DNA of 64,000 nucleotides from Psococerastis gibbosa (Eukaryota; Arthropoda; Insecta; Psocodea; Psocidae): assembly GCA_963971405.1 (NCBI GenBank), contig OZ020486.1, positions 19,119,419 through 19,183,418 of the forward strand, given 5' to 3'. Made by a program: the position numbers and the translations under genes. Each line of letters opens with the position of its first letter. The stretch's first letter is position 1. Below are positions 54,321-64,000 of the stretch, piece by piece. The notes beneath the pieces were generated by a model that made no database searches, was not told the origin of the DNA, and saw only the letters and a list, made by a program, of their open reading frames with translations.

Positions 54321-55162
54321 TACTTACTTTACTTTATCCAACGCCCGTCCGTGGCCGTTCTGCCATCTGACGTCGAGCCTCCCAGTATAGACTGACTGTG
54401 TTTTGAGGTGTTGCCTGCAGTTGAGGACACTGGTAGAGATGATCGCTGTCCATTCTTCCTGCACAGCATAGGGGGCAGATTTCTTCCTCTGCTAGACCAA
54501 TTCGGTGAAGATGTGCTTGGAGATAGTCGTGTCCCGCCAATGTGCGGAATAGGGCCACAGATGCATGGCGATCGAGATTCTTTGGCATTCGCCCGGCCTC
54601 GGTGGAGAGGCTCTCCCACTTTTTCCCCTCACTATCGCTCTTCAACTTGTTCGCGGTGTGTCTTGTGATGGTAGAGTCAATATGGTTGCGAGCTGCTTGT
54701 AGGGATTGGGGCAGAATAGGTTGCGGTTCCATTGCCCCTTTCTTGGCCAGCTCGTCCGCTTTTTCATTTCCTATGATCCCAACATGGCTCGGGATCCACT
54801 GCAGCCATACCGTCCAACCTTTGGATATTAGGTTCGCAAGTGAACTGCGGCATTGCATAGTTCTTTGGCAGTCTGTGGGGGTGTTTCTGCTCAGCGCTTG
54901 GATAGCAGATTGAGAGTCAATGAGGAATACAACACGTCTTAGTTGGGTGCTTGAACTTTGCAAACAGGAGACTGCTTCGTGAATGGCGCTTAATTCCCCG
55001 TCGAAGTTGCTGCAGTATTTGCCAACTGCAGTGTATTTCTCGAAGAGGCTTGAGTGGACGCCTGCCCCTGTTGAACTCGATTCTGGTATATATGACCCGT
55101 CTGTGTAGATGTGGACCCATTCGTGCGAGGGATAGTTTAGGTGTATGGTTTCCAATGCACCA
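54321..55162 (-). mobile_element. 5'-truncated non-LTR retrotransposon (I-like, RNase H end)
   Basis: An 842-bp insertion flanked by perfect 8-bp repeats TAACACCT (54313-54320 and 55163-55170). The minus-strand 3' end is TAAAGTAAAGTAAGTA, a short tandem tail. The same 3' end occurs at 41978-42360 and 33808-33900. The variable duplication, 5' truncation and tail are the marks of target-primed reverse transcription. The uninterrupted target is seen in the two other copies of the host repeat. Confidence 0.87.
54334..55155 (-). pseudogene. LINE ORF2 C-terminal part: RNase H and zinc-finger-like end
   Basis: 273 codons stay open to a TAA that lies at the beginning of the element's tail. The RNase H fold is clear, with all four acidic residues in their usual settings: YTDGSYI, FDGELSAIHE, FLIDSQSAIQ and WIPSHVGIIGNEKADELA. 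RNase H would remove the RNA template from the cDNA hybrid. The end has a CPLCCAGRMDSDHLYQC motif (CX2C...HX4C), common at the C terminus of I/R1/Jockey-type LINEs in arthropods. Endonuclease and reverse transcriptase are missing through truncation and there is no native ATG, so it is not a working gene even though it has no stop. Its open frame suggests a fairly recent insertion. Confidence 0.85.
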
Positions 55163-55659
55163 TAACACCTAAAACATGCCTGAAGGTAGAAATCATCGAT
55201 AGAGAGGTTTCGCAGAAAAATTATTTTTTAGTCATTTTTCATTAAAATTTAGTTATTTTTTTTTTTTGTACCCCCAGAAGCAAACTATCAAGGGGCTAGC
55301 AAAATTAATGGCGACTACAATATATGTGAATTTAAAAGAAATCGTTGGAGCCATTTTTGAGAAATAATTTTTTTAGACGTTTTTTTGGAGTTTTTTGAAA
55401 ATAAAACCCCCCAAATTGAGTTAGCCCAAAATAAAAGAAAAACTTCCGAGGTATGATTTTTGTAAACCTACATGCCGAATTTTATCATAATCGACCGAGT
55501 AGTTTGCCCGGAAATCGATGAACAGACAGACATTTCGTAAAAACCACTTTTTTGGGTTCCTGGGACCTCAAAACGTGTAATTCCGTTGAAATCTCGGAAT
55601 CGAACATTTGGACCGTCACAAAGCTTTCCTTATACTACGTATAAATTGGAAAGCAATAA

Positions 55660-56640
55660 TATCCTTTGGGCATCTTATTACCTTTGGGAACACCCTATCA
55701 GACTAAGGCCCTTTCTTTCACTGAGAGAAAAGACGTAAGAAACCCAAAGTCTTGGACGCGTTTTGCTTGGCACTAAAGAGCCACTCCTCCTTGTTGAAGG
55801 ACACCATCAAAGTCTTGACTTTTGAGCTGTGAAATTCTTGTGGCCAGGCACATTTTTGGGTAACTTTATGTATTTCGCCAAGAAGTCTTGGTGTCTTGCT
55901 TTAAACATTAGAAAAAGGACGCAAGACACCGAAAAAGTGGAGGTTACTCTTTACCAGATTCAAGTGTGTTTAGGCAATTGCGTATCTTGTGAAAGTCATC
56001 AAGTCTTGGAGTCTTGAAAGTCAAGGCAAGCGCAATGCACTTCTTTGCAATCAACTTCTCTTTTATTTCATGAAATTCGAAAAATAGTGAGTTGTCACTT
56101 TGGGAGATACCTACTCTCTTGTGGCAACCCACTTTTTTCCCCATCGTGCTTGAGCTTCTGGCATGCTTTACGTTTAGGTTGGTACCTACTTACTTTGTGT
56201 ATTCGATTTATATTGTCTCCACCATGCCACACTCATATGAGTATCCCCATTGAAGTTATTCAGGACCAGGTTTTTCCCAATTTAAAATTTAGTTGCACAT
56301 GATGTAAACATGAAACCATTACCTGCTCATTTTGCCGTCCTCATATAATATGTCGTGAGATGTTTATATGCACCATCTTCCATTTATGGTGACCATCGCC
56401 ACCATTTGTAGTGTCACCCCGGAATATTTCCAGCCATTCAACCTTTAACTCTTCGTGTGGTACAAAGTGAAATCGTGCCATCATGTATATTTTGTAATGG
56501 GCCCTAAAACCACTGTACTCCGACAAATGCATTTTCTTGTCATGTTGAATGGAAATAAATTGTTTTGGTAATGTCACAATCACGCATTATGGTGTAGTTA
56601 CTGGTGTGTGCTGTACGGGTATTGATGTTCAGTTGAGGGT
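55660..56640. other. Unassigned intergenic stretch
   Basis: No recognisable gene. Near 55700-56030 AGTCTTGG/GTCTTGAC-like segments recur loosely (for example 55750, 55812, 55885, 56001) without forming a regular array. Confidence 0.4.
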
Positions 56641-56644
56641 TTGT

Positions 56645-56716
56645 TCGGGGCCGTACCAAGGAAAATATTTTCGAGGGGGGGGGGGGTTCGTCATTTTTTC
56701 AAGTATCGTTTCATTA
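56645..56716. repeat. hAT-like MITE tip with G11-12 run
   Basis: GGGGCCGTACCAAGGAAAAT followed by a G run (near 56676-56687) resembles the left end of the CCGTAGCC family. No right end is present; the foldback 56717-56867 begins immediately after. Confidence 0.4.
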
Positions 56717-56867
56717 GGCGGGGTTTCCACACACGTCAATGGTTAATGAGAAGTATGAAATTGACGTTTTAGCAGACATTTCTGACATTAAAAACATACT
56801 GAAAATGTCTGCTACCACGTCAAAACCATTTTTCTCATTGACGATTGACGTATGTGGAAACCCCGCC
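56717..56867. mobile_element. Foldback MITE, GGCGGGGTTTCCACACACG subfamily, short form
   Basis: A 151-bp element that is almost all arm: GGCGGGGTTTCCACACACGT, GTTTTAGCAGACATT, then ATGTCTGCTACCACGTC and ACGTATGTGGAAACCCCGCC. Flanks are TTA and TAA, so only TA is shared. Confidence 0.75.
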
Positions 56868-57271
56868 TAAATTCGCTCAAATTCAATTTATAATGTAAGA
56901 ACTAAATCTATTTCATTACTGGGTGGAGGAGGCTAAGTCCCATTGGCCTAGCCTTAGCGTCCCAATTTACCCATATTTTAATGGTTTTTACTAATTCAGT
57001 CAGAGTAATATTTGAAGCTTCCCGTATTTTTCGTAGCTGTATTATTTTTCAAGTACCAGGAGACCACGCTTAAAGCTCGGCTGGTGTAGTAAAAATATGT
57101 TATTGAGGCAATAATAGGCTACTTGCACTTGGCAGCTGTTGCAATAAAATATGAAATATGCCATATAATGTAGCTTATAGGCTAACAATAATTTTACAAT
57201 GCGTTTTTTGCATGAAACAACTTGTAAATACCAAAAAAATAAGTTGGTGTTTCTAGCTGTGAATTATAATG

Positions 57272-57335
57272 CGGGGTTTCCACATACGTCAATGGTCAAT
57301 GAGAAATATGGTTTTGACGTGGTAGCAGTATTGAG
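57272..57335. repeat. Solo arm of the GGCGGGGTTTCCAC foldback family
   Basis: GCGGGGTTTCCACATACGTC then GTTTTGACGTGGTAGCAG. No second arm follows. Confidence 0.6.
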
Positions 57336-57339
57336 GCTT

Positions 57340-60014
57340 ATGGAAAAATCAACGCTTTGATATCATTGCAACTGGTGCTGCCATCTACAAAATGACGTCA
57401 CAAATGAACCTCATTGCAATTCTCCTACTGGCGGCCACTCCGCGGCATCACAAATGACGTCACATTTTACAGTCGTGTGACCCCCTTTTTAACCATCAAA
57501 TTTAAATTGATGGGGGAAAAATTTTTTTCCCTGGTAATGCATTAAACTAGGTTTACCAAAATTGTCAAGTAGGCTATTGAAATTGACATTGGCTCAATTA
57601 ATCTGTGGTTGATTTTTCTAAAGAGACGCGATGTGTTTTCTACAGTTTCTCCATGTAACATAGGTAAAAATGGGCTAAATCGTTAGGGGAAATTTATGTT
57701 GGCTCAAATGAAGTCTATGGCGTTTATTGGTATTTAGGATTTTTTTTTAATTGGTTTTAGGGCGACTGCAAGTTAGGGCTTGCTTATACGCCCACCGAGC
57801 CAATTGGTGTTTCGATTGAATATATTAGTATATTAATGGGGTTACACTGCCCTTGTAAGATCTTTAGTTCCTCTTCATTTCCTAAGCCGTTTAAGTTGCA
57901 CTGAATGAAACGAGCCATCAGTATTCTTCGTCACCTCCTCCTCCCCCCCCCCCCCCCCAGCTAGGGCAATAGCCATTTCGATTTCAGTATCTGTTGTGTT
58001 TTGACTGGAATTTCCCCCGGTGTTTCTGCTGATCTTTTGCCTTTTGTTCAAAACTCGACGCACGTTTTTCCTCGGACTTACCAGCTTGGTGGCTAACATC
58101 TTTCGAGGTGTGGTTCGTTTCGGGGATTTTAGGATTTATTTCGCAAAGTAACGGAGCTCAAAATACAAAATTGTGTAACATCTGCAAGAGCTAGTCTGCT
58201 ACTGTAGTGGGCTATCATTAGAGTAGCATGGACCTAGTTGTAGAGAAAACAGCGAGATACGAATGGGTCCATTTGCTGAGAATTTAACAAATTACCAATT
58301 GTTGTATTTATAATTTTCATTATGTGGCGGCTCATTAAACCCCGTTAGTGAGTCACTGCAACTGCAGCCGCTTTCTTCCTTTTCGATATTAATAGGAAAT
58401 GGCAAAAAAAATAGCCAGAACCTAAAACTTCTATGGCAGCCTGTTTAAGCCTAGTTTAGCCTGTTTAGCCTAGCTAGCAAACTTTTACTGATATATAGTA
58501 TTTCGTTGTGTTAACGGATGTAGGCCACACTCGGGCATTTGCCCAGTGGCGTGATTTTTATAAATTTTTGTTGTGTTGTGCATTGTTGCATTTTATTGTA
58601 TTAAAATAATTCATTCATTCATTCATTAAAGGGCAATTTCCAATATGCAATATAATAATTGCATTGGAATGCAAACGTTTAATTGAGTACCAGTTATATA
58701 ATACAATATTAATAGTTTTATTTATTTATTTTCACTTTTTATTTCAGGTAAGTTCAGTGCTACAGTAGGCAGTAGTTTTTGTGAAAATTCATCGGGTGTT
58801 CTTCAAAAAGTATGCAATAAGTATAATGCCTAGCAGGTAAGCCATTGATCTATAAGTGTTAAAAAATGTGGAAAAAAATTGTCCGCTTTTGATATATTGC
58901 CGCACAGTAAGAGTAGAACCGCAATGATCGACTCGGGTCACGAAATATAAGAATTCTCAGTGATAATGATGACCTGTTACGGGCTACGGTGTACTTAAAT
59001 ACTGTATGTATTGAGAAATAAATAAGTATAATCCTGCCTCATTTTTCTTGTTTAGTTGCGGAAATTTCATTGAAAGCATTTAAAAAAAAAATTCGAAACT
59101 AAATTCACGTTGCTTACTACCTACATACGCCAGGTTTTAGGTTTTAGCCTATCACCAGCTGGTTCCCGCTTGCTGCTAACTTTGATACGAAACTGTTTTT
59201 TTACAAACCAATCTGGCTTAGGTTTCGTAAATAAATCGTTGAGATAAACCAATGCTATAAAGTCACTTACAGGCATACAGCGCGATGGCTGATGCTACAA
59301 TAGCTACAACATTAACAAAAGTACCTATTTTACTTTTAGTCATATAACGTGTAGTTTTAAAGCCTGGATTCCTTTAACCACCTTTTTTACGAGCGCAGCC
59401 AGCAGTTACCGAAACAGCAAAAGATTTTAAACCTCTACGGTTTTACAGCTTGCATTCTGTAGGTGTTAGTGGAAGGCAGCCTAAGTTTTACGACTTTGCT
59501 ATGGGTAAGCTGCTAAAGGTAGTGCAAATATCGTGGATGAAACTTTACACGTAAAAATATCATCCTATGCTACTAGTATTTTCAATGCGAAAAGTACCAT
59601 AGTACCCTATATAAGCATATAGGCACTATTGTAATGCAACTACTGGAAGCTAGTAGGCCTATTTGGTGACACCAGCTGTCTTGCTGAATTTACAGTAATG
59701 TCTTACAATGCACAATGTTAGTGGGTACAGTACATCATACAGTACGTAGCACGAAAACCTAGTTCATGTTGATTCATTACACGCTAGTGCTGTAGCTATG
59801 TTATGTATTGTAATTTTTAAGGAACTGTGAAGTCCACTAATTTGGTTTAGTGTACTCTCACTTCCTTCTACGAATTTTCACGCTTTGATTATTCCACTCG
59901 TCAATTGCTTCATCCATTTAATGATACCAAATTAAATGTAAAGTTGAGAGAGTAAGTATGAGACTGTGACACTACAACCTAGTGTATACAATACTGTGCA
60001 AGTATACCTGCAAG
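57340..60014. other. Unassigned stretch
   Basis: Two perfect TGACGTCA palindromes lie in an AATGACGTCACA context at 57393-57400 and 57455-57462. A C run lies near 57942-57958, and an ATTC tandem run at 58607-58628 follows a T-rich stretch that may be a LINE 3' end. No exon or gene is recognisable. Confidence 0.35.
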
Positions 60015-60367
60015 TAGGGTTGCCAGATTTACAAAACATAAAAACCAGACGGGGAGTCAATGGGCCATTCTATCTTGTGTAAATTTTTCTAAAAAAATGT
60101 CATTTTATTTAGTCTTAAATTTAGTGAATTTTGAGGAACTTTCTACCATTGAAGCTAGCAAGTAACTTAAATAAAAATGTAAAGTGACAGTAGCCTATAG
60201 GCCCAGACATTTTTAATTTCTGAAACTGTAATTTTTAAAATTATTTCTTTCTATCCTACAGAATTTGTTTTTGCCCACTTCAGCAAAACAAATCGGACCA
60301 TTGTCCGGTCAAACATTTATTTTTTCACCGGATGGAAGTACGAAAAACCGGACACCTGGCAACCCTA
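60015..60367. mobile_element. hAT-type MITE with TAGGGTTGCCAG ends
   Basis: A 353-bp element from TAGGGTTGCCAG to CTGGCAACCCTA. Perfect 8-bp flanks CCTGCAAG occupy 60007-60014 and 60368-60375. Inside, CATAAAAACCAGACGGGG near the left and GAAAAACCGGACACCTGGC near the right extend the symmetry weakly. Non-coding. Confidence 0.83.
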
Positions 60368-60375
60368 CCTGCAAG

Positions 60376-60844
60376 TAGTACCTACTTCCATGTGCTTACA
60401 CTTGGTATACTGTATACATATATACTGGCTCAAGTTTGCTTGCGTCATTTTCATAGTAAAGCGGAATTTATTTGGATTTAATATGGTTCTCGAGGGTTAA
60501 AGAAAACGAATCCACAGTATAGGCTATATATAGCCAGATAGGCTATCTAGCTAATGTCTATGAATTAATAGGGGTAAAATAGAATTATAAAGTAAATACT
60601 TAAACAAACAAATATCATTGTAAATTGTTTGATGTCTTTGCTTTTTATTTCTATTTTCCATAACTTTCCTCTAGCCTGGTGGGTATTGTCCAAATTCCGA
60701 ATTTACTTCTAATTTTCGCAATTTGTGGACTTTGAGCAATAACATTATTTATTTCAATGATTTGGATCTAGTCAAGTCAGAGACACTATAGGTAGGTTAA
60801 CACAACTAGCCTATTTATTAATTTAATTTATTTATTTGTTAAGA
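60376..60844. other. Unassigned intergenic stretch
   Basis: No recognisable gene or repeat was found. Confidence 0.4.
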
Positions 60845-61590
60845 AATTACCAGCCGGAGGTGAAAAAGAATAATAAGTGTAAAAATCTAATATCTCATGG
60901 AACATGAAATATCACTGAAATATATCCATTTTAGAGCTGTCAAGAATATCACGACAAACAGAAAAAAATGTTTCTGAGTATTTTGATAATTCTCTAATTT
61001 TTCTAATAGAAATACGCCACAATTACCTAGTTTGATTTGTACAAAAAAAAACTATTAGTGTGGTAGTCCCGAGGAAGGAGTTCAAGAACTGTGGCCAATT
61101 GGTGTTATTGAAGGCCATATGTCATATCTTCGAAATGTATAGAAGCATATCTGCTAATATAACGACTACTTTGATGGCGCTACGATTAGGGTTGCCAAGT
61201 TTTTCTAATTCAATTATTATAGGACACTTGAAGTTTTGGGCAGAAAAAACTTAGTACTTGGTCGGAAAATAGAGTACGAAAATGGGGATGCAATTGCAAG
61301 CTGCCCACCTAAAGTAAGGACAATTTCAACAAAAACAAGTTATTTATTTAAGAAATTTATATTTTTCTTGGCTTTTAAGCAATAATTTTTTTCCCTAACG
61401 CTTACCCGGTCGGCAGGGTGCATATATTAAAAAAAAAAAAAAAAACAATTTGCAACTTGAATTTGGAAAAATAAAGTACATTTTTAAGGAGTTGAAAGTA
61501 CAAAGTATTTGAGCTAAAAATATAGTAGAATACTTTAAAAATAGTGCACTTGGCAACCCTAGAGCACGAAAGATATTTCCTGTGAAATGT
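60845..61590 (+). repeat. Dispersed repeat P, copy 3, interrupted
   Basis: 60845-61187 parallels 9755-10120. The repeat resumes after the insertion with GATATTTCCTGTGAAA near 61570-61586. GTCCCGAGGAAGGAGTTCAA and GAACTGTGGCCAATTGGTG are identical to copy 2. Confidence 0.65.
61188..61561. mobile_element. hAT-like MITE with TAGGGTTGCCAAG ends, inside repeat P
   Basis: A 374-bp element from TAGGGTTGCCAAG to CTTGGCAACCCTA. The flanks GCTACGAT and GAGCACGA are only loosely alike, so the target duplication has decayed. An A run at 61430-61445 lies inside. The site is intact in copy 2 of repeat P (CTACGATTGATATTTCC). Confidence 0.68.
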
Positions 61591-61599
61591 TCAATGCAC

Positions 61600-62575
61600 A
61601 AAAAATGCGTAGTGTTAGTAGTACTTCGGTTTGCTCTCAACCATTGAAAACCATTGTAATTCAAATAACTTAGTAATTTCATTTGAAACCTTGAAAACCA
61701 TATTAAAACCAAAATCGATTCCTGCGAATCAGTCAAGTGGGAATATTTTCTAATGAAACAGGCTTCCGATGAAGTAGGTACATGACTTTCCACGACATTG
61801 CCATTATGTAGTAAGTCACTCAAATAGCCGTCTAACAGAAAGTTACTGCGGGCGATTGAGTTGTTAACTCATCATCCATCGGATTTTCCATTTCACCGGA
61901 CAATCGATTGTCTATTAATATGGGTAGGGGCTTTATGACGCGTCCAATACAGCTATTCACGACGCGCCATTGATAAATTATGTATTCCTAGTTCAAAGAG
62001 ATACTGCAGATATTGGAGAGATATGAAATGTTCATAATAACTTTGGTCCAAGTCATGTAGGCTATGCAGATATTCAAGTATTCTGGCTTTTAAAACCAGA
62101 CCTTCTATTTACCGCGCTTTGATATTCTCTTTAGATGCCCCAAGGACCGAAGCCAATAACCCGATATGCTGTGGTTGTGTTTGCTCCTTACTTTGATACC
62201 TACCCAGACAGGATCGAGTGTCTCTGCATTGTGTCTTTTTCATCTTTCCGTCTTTGAAATAGTATATATATATACTATATTACATAGCTGAATGGTACAC
62301 TTTTAGGGTGGTAACGAGCATGTATAAATGTAAGTCTAAATTTATCAATCTTCTAAACATTAGAAAAAAAGTAGCCTACCTCCATTTTCTTAAAAAAATC
62401 AAAAGAGTGTGAGTTCATCTGGGTGACCCGAAAAAGAGTAATAATATACTCTTGGATGGAGTAAGTACGACTGGCCACCCCATAATATATACTAGTACTT
62501 GCCAGTTGCCGGCAGGCTTGGTTTACACTGAAGGTGTTTTATAACAAGACTCTCACCATTTTTAATAAATAAGAG
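61600..62575. other. Unassigned intergenic stretch
   Basis: No recognisable gene or repeat was found. Confidence 0.4.
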
Positions 62576-62579
62576 TGAC

Positions 62580-62750
62580 ATAGCGCGGTTTTATCCGTTT
62601 TGACCGCAGTAAAGTTTCGATTTTACAGACGAAGACTAATTCACATTGCTGCATCTACCCCACGAGATTTTTTTAAGGGGCGAAATAGTGGGGTTTTATG
62701 TATTTTGACAGCAGTAAAGTTTAAATTTTAATATTTCAGCACACGTTTTT
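62580..62750 (+). repeat. Two copies of the G-rich MITE internal module
   Basis: GCGGTTTTATCCGTTTTGAC followed by GCAGTAAAGTTTCGATTTTA (62587-62630), and GTGGGGTTTTATGTATTTTG followed by ACAGCAGTAAAGTTTAAATT (62689-62728). These are the module seen at 1945-1995 and 23225-23275, without element ends. Confidence 0.5.
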
Positions 62751-64000
62751 TGCAGTGTTTCTTTGTGGTAGTTTTCCAATTGTTTTATATATTTTTATTA
62801 TTGCAGAGCAGGGGCCACCTGAAGGCGCGGGCCCTGTGACACTTTGCCAAAAGTGCCACTAATGTTAAGCCGGTACTGATGTCGCGTGTAACACATAAGA
62901 AAGGCAGTGACCACAACTTGAATCCGAGAAACCGAGAATCCCCCGCACTGGGGCCAAGAATTGAATTTGGTTAAGGGCTTAGCGGTTGCCAATAACATGG
63001 TCTTCTAATAAACTCCCTTCGGTGCACAGTAAGGTTGTCGTCGAGAATGGCGTGTTGATGTCCTCGAGTGCACATGATAAGGTCACGTACCCTGCTCCTC
63101 CATCCGTTGGCCACATGATGCCATCTTCACTTTTGTGTGCACCTCCACGGTCTCTGAGCACGCTATTGTTTGGGGAACGCTTTGATGCTCCTCTATGGTG
63201 AAGGGCGGTAGTCTAATTTCTCCATTTCCCCGTTTTCGAATGGAAGCATCCATCCTATAAGGAATCTTGCCTGTCAATATCTTCATCTATTCTTCCTCTT
63301 CCTTGGCACTACAGCTCGGGGTGAGCACACCACCTCCCTCCAGACTCCAGACACCCTTTGCTCTTCCTCTACTACGTTACTACCGGGATCTTTCGCAGGT
63401 CACTTTCCACCTCGTCTCTCCGTCGGTTCCGTGGTCTTGTCTCTCAGAGTCTCAGTATACTATACCAAGTCAGGGTTAGCACAGGGTTTTGAAATTCTGA
63501 CGTAATAAGGACCTGCGAGTAAAATTACGATTTTTGGTTTCCTATGTTGAGAATAATGCTGATGGATCATTGTAGAACTGGAGTACAACAGCAAACAGGC
63601 GAATCAGCTCTTTCATTTCGTGCATACAGTATGTGCGGTGTCACACATTAGCGATGCAATTTAAAGAAAACGATGGGAAGCAAGGTGCCCTACCAATTAC
63701 CTATTTATTAAATTTGATTATTTTGTATTGCTTGGAGAAGGGACGGGGGGGGGGGTCATGACGAATATTCTAGCGCCCTAGCGGTATGTTTCGGTTGTGG
63801 CTTTTAAAAATATTGTAGGCTGTGTCTGAATTCAACGCTATATTGTTTCTAATGAATTTTGAATTATTATATTGTATTGAATTATTATTATAAATAGGTA
63901 TCCAGGGTTGCGTTTCTTGGTAATCACTGATAACTATTTAAAATTAGCCTACTGTCTTAATTTATATGGAATTTTACTGTTTTAGGGGTTTAGTAGGCTT
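62751..64000. other. Unassigned stretch, GC-richer at 62810-63480
   Basis: Overlapping ORFs of 60-71 codons lie on both strands between 62798 and 63479 (for example minus 62979-63161 and 63083-63286, plus 62986-63201). None shows a domain I recognise, no splice structure can be argued, and they may be chance frames in a GC-richer repeat. A G11 run lies near 63746. Confidence 0.35.

Larger units (their letters stand above)
53997..55655 (+). mobile_element. 860-bp CAGA-containing repeat, copy 3, split by a LINE
   Basis: The left part 53997-54320 starts GAACCGGTCCGAGTTTACTC. The right part 55163-55655 starts TAACACCTAAAACATGCCTG and ends AAATTGGAAAGCA. The CAGA tract is reduced to ACAGACAGACATTTCG. 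The LINE fragment 54321-55162 sits between two copies of TAACACCT. Confidence 0.75.

Noticed and set aside
54542..54913. Plus-strand ORFs opposite the RNase H fragment
   Set aside because: They are antisense shadows of the minus-strand LINE coding sequence, which has clear RNase H motifs.

Overview
This window looks like non-genic, repeat-dense nuclear DNA from an animal, most likely an invertebrate. It is AT-rich and lacks the closely packed ORFs of a bacterium. It carries 5'-truncated non-LTR retrotransposons, tRNA-derived SINEs and many short foldback (MITE-like) elements. An arthropod is plausible from the repeat types, but I cannot fix the phylum from sequence alone. I see no host protein-coding gene, rRNA gene or CRISPR array. 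Most short ORFs are chance frames or lie inside repeats.

The centrepiece is a DNA transposon at about 11627-17596 (5.97 kb). It has inverted repeats of about 515 bp, a candidate 3-bp target duplication (CTA), and one uninterrupted minus-strand ORF of 1482 codons. The protein has two N-terminal CX2C...HX2C modules, a probable RNase-H-fold transposase core, a FEN/XPG-like nuclease module and a C-terminal CXC cysteine cluster. This fits the Academ superfamily (XPG-bearing branch) better than any other family I know. The element looks full length and possibly autonomous.

The rest is layered insertions. (i) hAT-type MITEs with perfect or near-perfect 8-bp target duplications and long G/C homopolymers lie at 1841-2149, 5327-5851, 23127-23396, 24778-24879, 29112-29286, 43237-43476, 46693-46861 and 60015-60367. 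(ii) A foldback family with GGCGG...CCGCC ends and mostly 3-bp TAA/TTA duplications is present in ten or more copies. (iii) Four foldback elements are flanked by TTAA, at 8199-8570, 17689-18099, 31354-31738 and 50414-50667. (iv) A non-coding repeat of about 860 bp containing CAGA/GACA runs occurs in three near-full copies and two fragments. (v) LINE 3' fragments carry RNase H or reverse-transcriptase C-terminal coding sequence at 10340-10765, 26838-27250, 29943-30420, 33808-33900, 41978-42360, 51887-52186 and 54321-55162. (vi) tRNA-derived SINEs lie at 23755, 24547, 26641, 32645, 32728, 42405 and 48905.

Several insertions can be proven inside the window, because an unoccupied paralogue of the target survives nearby (5327-5851 against 6049-6056; 43237-43476 against 20760-20920) or because one repeat interrupts another with a clear duplication (54321-55162; 34446-34691). 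The window therefore records a sequence of transposition events. About half of it (for example 52300-53990 and 57340-60010) holds nothing I can assign.
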